From Druceiella hillmani (lineage: Eukaryota > Arthropoda > Insecta > Lepidoptera > Hepialidae): 64,000 bases of DNA. Below, piece by piece: positions 58,900 through 64,000 of this stretch. Location: NCBI GenBank assembly GCA_039881145.1, contig JAYKKI010000027.1, positions 23,943,001 through 24,007,000 of the forward strand, read 5' to 3'. Numbering within the stretch: the first letter of the stretch is position 1; the number at the start of each line of letters is the position of its first letter. The translations under genes and the position numbers were made by a program. The notes under the pieces were generated by a model. It did no database searches and was not told the origin of the DNA. It saw only the letters and a program-made list of their open reading frames with translations.

Positions 58900-61279
58900 T
58901 TTTTTTATATTTTTGTTAATATAATTAGTAGACGAGTAAAAAACCTACAGTAAACAAGATCCATCCTCATCTCATCTAGTGTTTTTCTCATATGGTGTTA
59001 GTAACTACCTGAAGTGGTGTCAGTAACCTTGGACTGATTTTGGACCTATTTAAATCTTTGTAAGTGATGTTCCAAACTATACACACTTACTCATGCGAAT
59101 AGTAATCAAATTATTTTTCGATACTACTTATATGAATAACGCCAAAGTATTGCTTCGTACTGATACTGATGTATTTTTATATTTTTTGGTAAATAGTATA
59201 TATTTATTGATTTCCGTAAAATGTTTGTAATTGTTTACGGTTTAAATAAAACATAGATGGGATTCAACAAAGTTTTCACTGAATCTATAAATACGTATTT
59301 ATACATAGAAATATGGTTACATAGAAATAATAATTTTTCTGAATATTTGGCATACCTTTTCTTGCCTGTAACTTTTTAAAACAGGAATTCATTAAGAATA
59401 GATGTCGTAACGATAAATAAGTATTGCAAAACAAATTTGCATAATCATGGACTCTATTTAGACATAGACTTAGTACTCTGGATTAAACAGCCATAATATT
59501 ATTGACATATTTTAGTAAAAGCATTGGGTTTAATGATTCTTGTTTTGCAACCAAATTACAAGACTAATAACGGAATAACGAAGGCAAATTTTTCACTATT
59601 TTTCTTTACTTCATTGAAAGAAAACTTACATCAAACCATTACTTCTTTTAGTTACGAATACATCATATTTTCATTTTTTCAAATTTCACACAAGAACACG
59701 CCACATTCAGATGATATTCTTGCAGTAAATTACTACAATAGTTTTGAAGTAATTATTTTTTTGTGTTATTTAACACTAAGTATGATAAAAGTGAAGTGTC
59801 ATTTTTAATTACTTCAAAACACTGTGGTTTTCCACAAAATGAACATAGTCCGAAAAGCCTGCGATCGTTCTATGATAGCTTTTGTGCATCTGTGGAAACT
59901 TTGAAACTAAAACTAGGACGTATGAAAAGAATGGCCACAGAATCAATGGTTAAATTGAAATATCAACCCGTATTTGGTGTAATTTTCGCTGTACATTCAA
60001 TTTGCTTAGGATCAATGATAGTAAAAGCTTATATATTGCAATTATATAGTTTTTAATTCAACTAAAGGACAACTTTTTAAGCCATTATTATTTAAAAATT
60101 TCAGATGCCTATAATATTTATAGTAACACAAATATTTTCTTGGTCTATTAAAAAAAAGTGTAGAAGGAAATATAAAACGCATTTTAAAGCTAAGGATTCA
60201 ATCTTTATAATATAGTCAAAGAATTTGAGTCGCTATTTTATTTTTGATGGCAACGTATCAAAAATATAGAAAAACCTACCAAGTGCCCATCACAATATGT
60301 GTAAAGAAAAATCACTTAGTTACTTATATCACTTGAATTGGGGATGTAATTCAAATAAAATATTTTCACTAAAATCATTTTTCAAATATGTAGTTAAATA
60401 ATTTTTGATGCATCTATTAGGAATAGCCAGAGGTAAAGCACAATGTGGAAAATCATTTACATAATTTTGTTTCGTTTCACGGATGTTTGCATACACGTTT
60501 TGCCAGTCCTAAAATTGTTTATTTAGAAAGTTTTACTTATTCATCCATACTGTCTATTCATGTCTTTCTATAATATTTTTCATAAGTCTTAAAATAACTT
60601 ATAAATATGTATGTAATTGTCCGTTTACTTAATGGTATTTACAAGTTCAACTTGACCGAACCATCTTTCTCCATCTTTTTACGTAATATTACGCAGCGAA
60701 TTTATGAATCCTTACGACTTCGTCAAAACCGTTAACTGCAGTCCAAATCTTCTTTAGTTCAAAACCTATGTCATTGTAATTTTATAACGAAGAAATTTAT
60801 ATCTACAAATTTTATGTGCTGATATAAGTATCTTAAGTATATAAATCTTCGTAATGCCGGGTTCGCTTTGAAGTTAAACTTTTAAAATATTCGAGTTTTA
60901 TTAAAATAGTAGATATTGTAGACAATCTGAAAGAAATGTAACAAAATTCAATAGAAATAGTCCATTGGCGCACATGTTAGCACACACTAGCGCACATGGT
61001 ATTTACATGTTTAAGTTAATAGTTATATTAAAATTACTACATTTAAGCCACAAAAGGAAACAATTATGTACGGCTAATTACATTAAATTGTTTTATAGAT
61101 TTATAAACATGTATTATTGCGCTTAGTATTTAGATCGATTATCAAAAGACGATTGGAATTTAAATATTATTTGTTGCCGAAATGTAATAATTTTTAAATT
61201 ATTTTACATGTGATCACTATGATAATATAAATTAACACGCATTTAGTCGCATTCATCGAAATTTTTAGTAATACTGAGT
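58900..61279. other. unit III-specific stretch without partners
   Basis: No counterpart in units I or II. Two plus-strand open frames overlap at 59524-59808 and 59763-60056. The second contains SPKSLRSFYDSFCASVETLKLK, distantly reminiscent of the leucine-rich repeat-binding gag region of insect BEL/Pao or copia elements (LR-x-L/F-x-D-x-x-x-x-x-x-x-x-L-K). This is weak and could be chance. The remainder is AT-rich, with no recognised feature. Confidence 0.25.
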
Positions 61280-61632
61280 TAAACTAGGTCATCATCATCA
61301 TCAGTTCTTGTCGCTCCGGTCGGAGCATAGAGCAGACGTAAAATTTCTCCATTTAGTGCGGTCAGCTGCCAGTTGCTTAACCTCTCTCCGGGTCTTTCCA
61401 GCTGTCTTTGCTTCTTCCTGGACCGTTCTCTGCCAGGTTTTTCTTGGTCGGCCATGTCGTCTTGCTCCTTGGGGGTTCCAGTCTAGGGCTGCCTTCTCGA
61501 TGGCTTCGTCAGCCTTTCGTAGCGTGTGGCCGATCCAACGCCACTTCCTTTCCCAAATCTAGTCTGCGATGGGTTTTTGGTCCGTTTCAGCTCACAGATC
61601 CTCGTTCCTCTTCACCTACAGCCACCTCACGT

Positions 61633-62338
61633 TCATGATGCGGCGAAGGCCTTACGTTCATGATGCACGAAGACGTGTAGTTGGTGGGTGAGACCTTTGG
61701 AGACCCTCCACTTCTCACAGCCGTACATCAGGACGAATTTGATGTTGACGTTGAAGAGTCTGATCTTCGTCCTTTTGGAAATGGATCCACTACTCCACAC
61801 CGGGTATAGCTGGACGAACGCTCCATTTGCCTTTCTCGCCCTACTCTTCACGTCCTCCTCGGCTCCTCCGTCCCTCGTCACCATACTTCCGAGGCACTGA
61901 AAGCTCTCCACCTTCTCGACATTCTTGTCGCCCAGCTTTAGAGGTGTATCAACGGTGGTATTGAGGCGTATCTCTTTCGTCTTGCCGACGTTGATTTTGA
62001 GGGCCGCTCTCTCTGCTTCGGCCTGCACTCTCTTCAGCTTGTCGTCAATGTCTCTGAAGCGCCCCGCCAGAAGACAAATGTCATCCGCGAAGTCGAGGTC
62101 CTCCAGCCTGTCCCCACTGGATTCCTTGTCTTCTGCCATTTATAATTTTCCGTATCACCCTGTCAAGGACAAGCAGGAATAGTGTTGGGGAGAGGATGCA
62201 CCTCTGTCTTACTCCTGCATTGACGCTGATGGACTGCGTCAGGGTTCCCTCGTGCAAGACTTGACACTGGTAGTCCGTGTACATCTTGATGATGTTGAAG
62301 GGGACATGGGGACGCCATACTCTGCCAGCATGTTCCAC
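61633..62338 (-). pseudogene. RTE reverse transcriptase, palm and thumb part
   Basis: An open frame (62338-62081) contains NAGVRQRCILSPTLF (cf. G-V-R-Q-G-C-x-L-S-P), with glycine changed to arginine. A shifted frame (62139-61633) contains LDFADDICLLA with the catalytic FADD box at 62080-62091, then LKINVGKTKEIR, VESFQCLGSMVTRDGG, KIRLFNVNIKFVLMYGCEKW (cf. YG-x-E-T/S-W). Motif order and spacing match RTE-type RTs. The overlapping frames show at least one indel between QGC-like and FADD motifs. Downstream to 61305 the sequence decays, with duplicated CACGTTCATGATG-type words near 61630-61665. Confidence 0.92.
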
Positions 62339-62389
62339 ATGACTGTTCTGTTGACCGAGTCAAATGCCTTCTTGAAGTCAATAAAGGTG

Positions 62390-62923
62390 AGGTACAGGTT
62401 GTTCTACCATTCCGAGCTTTGTTCTAGGATGATCCTCAAGGTGTTTATGAGATCCGCGCAGCTCTTGAGTTTTCGGAATCCCACCTGCTCTTTTCTGAGT
62501 CGCCGCTCCACCGCTTCCTTGATGCGCTCCAAGATGACGCGGGATAGAATTTTGCTAGTTACTGAGAGGAGAGTAATGCCCCGCCAGTTGTTACAGTCGG
62601 TAATGTCACCTTTCTTAGGCAGCTTGGCGGTGATTCCCCTTTTCCACTCAGTAGGCAATTTCTCTTTGCTCCAAATTTTCTCTAGCAGTGGTTTAAGAAG
62701 TTCGGCTGTTGTCCCAACGTCGGTCTTAAGCATTTCTGGCGTGGTGCCGTCAATGTCTGGTGCCTTGCCGAATTTCATCTTCTTTAGTGCTTCCACAATC
62801 TTTTCCTGAGACGGTGCCTGCAAAGATATGTCTGGGTCGCTGTCCTCTCCGTCACTTAGGTGCACTGTTGTATCCGAACCTCGGTTAAGAACTTCGGTGA
62901 AGTGTTCCTCCCATCTGCGGAGA
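62390..62923 (-). pseudogene. RTE reverse transcriptase, fingers part
   Basis: An open frame of about 150 codons (62865-62404) reads through the linker and the first RT motifs: KKMKFGKAPDIDGTTPEML (cf. K-x-G-K-A-P-G-x-D-G), then WKRGITAKLPKKGD, NNWRGITLLSVTSKILSRV, and LRKEQVGFRKLKSCADL (cf. Q-x-G-F-R-x-x-R-S-C). These are the standard RT motifs of the RTE/BovB-like clade. The glycine of GxDG is replaced by isoleucine and R by L in GFR-K-x-x-S. The next motif, FIDFKKAFDSV, which holds the first catalytic aspartate, follows across a stop near 62403. The product would prime cDNA synthesis at nicked target DNA. This copy is defective. Confidence 0.93.
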
Positions 62924-62933
62924 TAAACTAGGT

Positions 62934-63645
62934 AGTAAAAGTTTAATTTGGCTCATCGTCGTCTATTGAAGATAAGTTCGGTCACAATATTATTTTAAAT
63001 AGAAAGAGTTGTCGTTTGACGTGAAATTGAGGCAATCAAATATAGCAAATATTTCACATCACTTTTGTCGGATTTAATGCACGTACTATCATTAATCAAT
63101 ATTCAACTTAATTTTAAATAGATTTCACACAAATATTGATTGTGTCAAGGACTTAGTGTTTATGATATCAAAAATCCCTATGCCGAATCCATTATTAATA
63201 AATTTGTTTAAGGACTTCCCTTTCCGTAATTTATAATGTCGAAAGTTAAAAAAAACTGTATGTTGCAAATTTTAATAGTAGATAACCACAATTTATCACA
63301 ATTGGACCATTTACGATATTGTAACTGCAAACATTTATTGTGTCATTGGCTTTACAAAGATTAAAGAAATATCTTAATTACTGTAAATGAACTTTAAATG
63401 TTTAATTTTAATTTTCTTTGATCAAATAAGCCGGTTACCTTATATAAAACTAAATTTTTGTTCACCTTAACGCTTATAATTTTTTTCTCATTTTTAACCA
63501 AATTGCGTATCTAGTTTTTACCTGATGGGTGCGCAAAGAAATACAAAAGACAAAAGTTCCGAAAATAGTCTTAATGCATCCTGTTACTTCATGGTTTCTT
63601 ACATTTTTGCGAATATTCTAAATGCAAAATGTATTTTTTTCTATA
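62934..63645. other. AT-rich spacer, nothing recognised
   Basis: No gene, structured repeat or unit homology recognised before the 63.65 kb stretch that realigns with 28.01 kb. Confidence 0.35.
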
Positions 63646-63819
63646 AGAACAACTTATTTTAATAATGTGATGCTTCGTAAACTAAACGAAATTTCATCTG
63701 AAAAATATAGAGAGCAATAAAATAAACATTTCCAAAAATAAAATTTATTAAATACAAGACGAACTCGCACTCAATAAGCTTATCCTCCATAGGATTCCAT
63801 ATACATTTAGGCTTTCATA

Positions 63820-63985
63820 CGTACGTATTTAAACCACAAACTCGGAACGGTGGAGCTTGCAACGGAGCATTGAACGTCGCGATAATGCCGAAGCGCTGAC
63901 CAATCAGGGACTATCGTTCAAGGACAAACATCAATGTAGCAGGGACGGATTCATTCGGTCGTAGCTGTTATTTAATTTTTGTTAT
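63820..63985. repeat. conserved block E, unit III
   Basis: Matches 28090-28275 and 45300-45495: TCGGAACGGTGGAGCTTGCA, CGGAGCATTG, ACCAATCAGGGAC, GGACAAACATCAATGTAGCA, GGGACGGATTCATTCGG. It shows that unit III reaches at least the end of the window. Confidence 0.7.
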
Positions 63986-64000
63986 TTTCTTATCCATTAA

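Larger units (their letters stand above)
61280..62933 (-). mobile_element. 5'-truncated RTE-type LINE with target duplications
   Basis: The insertion (61290-62923) is flanked by perfect 10-bp direct repeats TAAACTAGGT at 61280-61289 and 62924-62933. Read on the minus strand, it encodes the C-terminal half of a LINE ORF and ends in a (TGA)n tail (CATCATCATCATCA on the plus strand from 61290), the short tandem tail typical of RTE-clade elements. The endonuclease domain is missing, as expected from abortive reverse transcription. G+C is above 50 percent in sampled lines, in striking contrast to the window. Plus-strand open frames over it are shadows. Confidence 0.95.
46980..64000. repeat. unit III of the segmental array (continues past the window)
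   Basis: Begins with the 13.9 kb counterpart (GGAATTAGAATACGAATATT) and continues collinearly: 47.36, 48.03, 48.36, 50.3, 50.68, 52.44, 53.2-54.6, 55.08, 55.6-56.2 (mariner), 56.54, 57.2-57.6 (matching 43.2-43.5 in unit II), 58.43, and 63.65-63.99. Between about 58.9 and 63.6 kb lies sequence without partners, containing a RTE LINE. Module B is not recognised in this unit. Confidence 0.78.

Noticed and set aside
61308..62809. Plus-strand open frames of up to 185 codons
   Set aside because: They are the antisense shadow of the RTE reverse transcriptase; high G+C lowers stop frequency there.

Overview
This is eukaryotic, very AT-rich DNA (roughly three quarters A+T by eye) with no intact protein-coding gene that I can defend. 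It holds long (TA)n tracts, tRNA-derived SINE-like copies, RTE-type and other LINE remnants, a Ty3/gypsy LTR element, mariner and piggyBac-like remnants, Helitron-like ends and foldback elements. That content points to an insect. Two repeats resemble ones I associate with moth and butterfly genomes: a GGAACCC...TCGTG arm and a TCATCAAAACCTATAGGG...GGTTGACC core. I infer an insect, possibly lepidopteran, but the window alone does not prove it.

Layout. 1-4.4 kb: AT-rich sequence with a 64-bp tandem duplication, a reverse-strand gypsy gag fragment and one candidate terminal exon. 4.45-10.37 kb: a decayed Ty3/gypsy element with two recognisable LTRs. Its 3' LTR is split by a 432-bp non-autonomous hAT element with a perfect 8-bp target duplication. 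10.7-13.9 kb: an orphan copy of a conserved block, a 48-bp-arm perfect palindrome, a second gypsy integrase fragment and (TA)n.

From about 13.9 kb to the end, the window is mostly three diverged copies of one mainly non-coding segment of about 15-18 kb: unit I about 13.9-30.7, unit II about 33.3-46.3, unit III about 47.0-64.0 kb. Collinear anchors include 14.3/-/47.4, 17.2/34.7/50.3, 19.4/36.3/52.4, 22.8/39.9/55.1, 24.8/40.4/56.5, 26.6/44.5/58.5 and 28.1/45.3/63.8 kb. Inside each unit a module of about 230 bp recurs up to four times. Its hallmark is an inverted pair of GATA sites (TGATAA-GT-TTATCA or a decayed form). The copies are clearly alignable but carry stops and indels in every frame, so they look like conserved non-coding DNA or a non-coding transcription unit rather than genes.

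Later insertions decorate the array and help date it. A mariner remnant is shared by units I and III, so it predates duplication. Two Helitron-like elements, two SINEs, three copies of an asymmetric foldback family with 10-12 bp target duplications, a decayed LINE at 31.5-32.2 kb, and a 5'-truncated GC-rich RTE LINE at 61.29-62.92 kb with perfect 10-bp target duplications each occupy one unit or junction. The tandem array with its repeated GATA-pair module and the unnamed foldback family are the most interesting items. The transposon remnants are individually ordinary but well delimited. All alignments and divergence estimates were made by eye.
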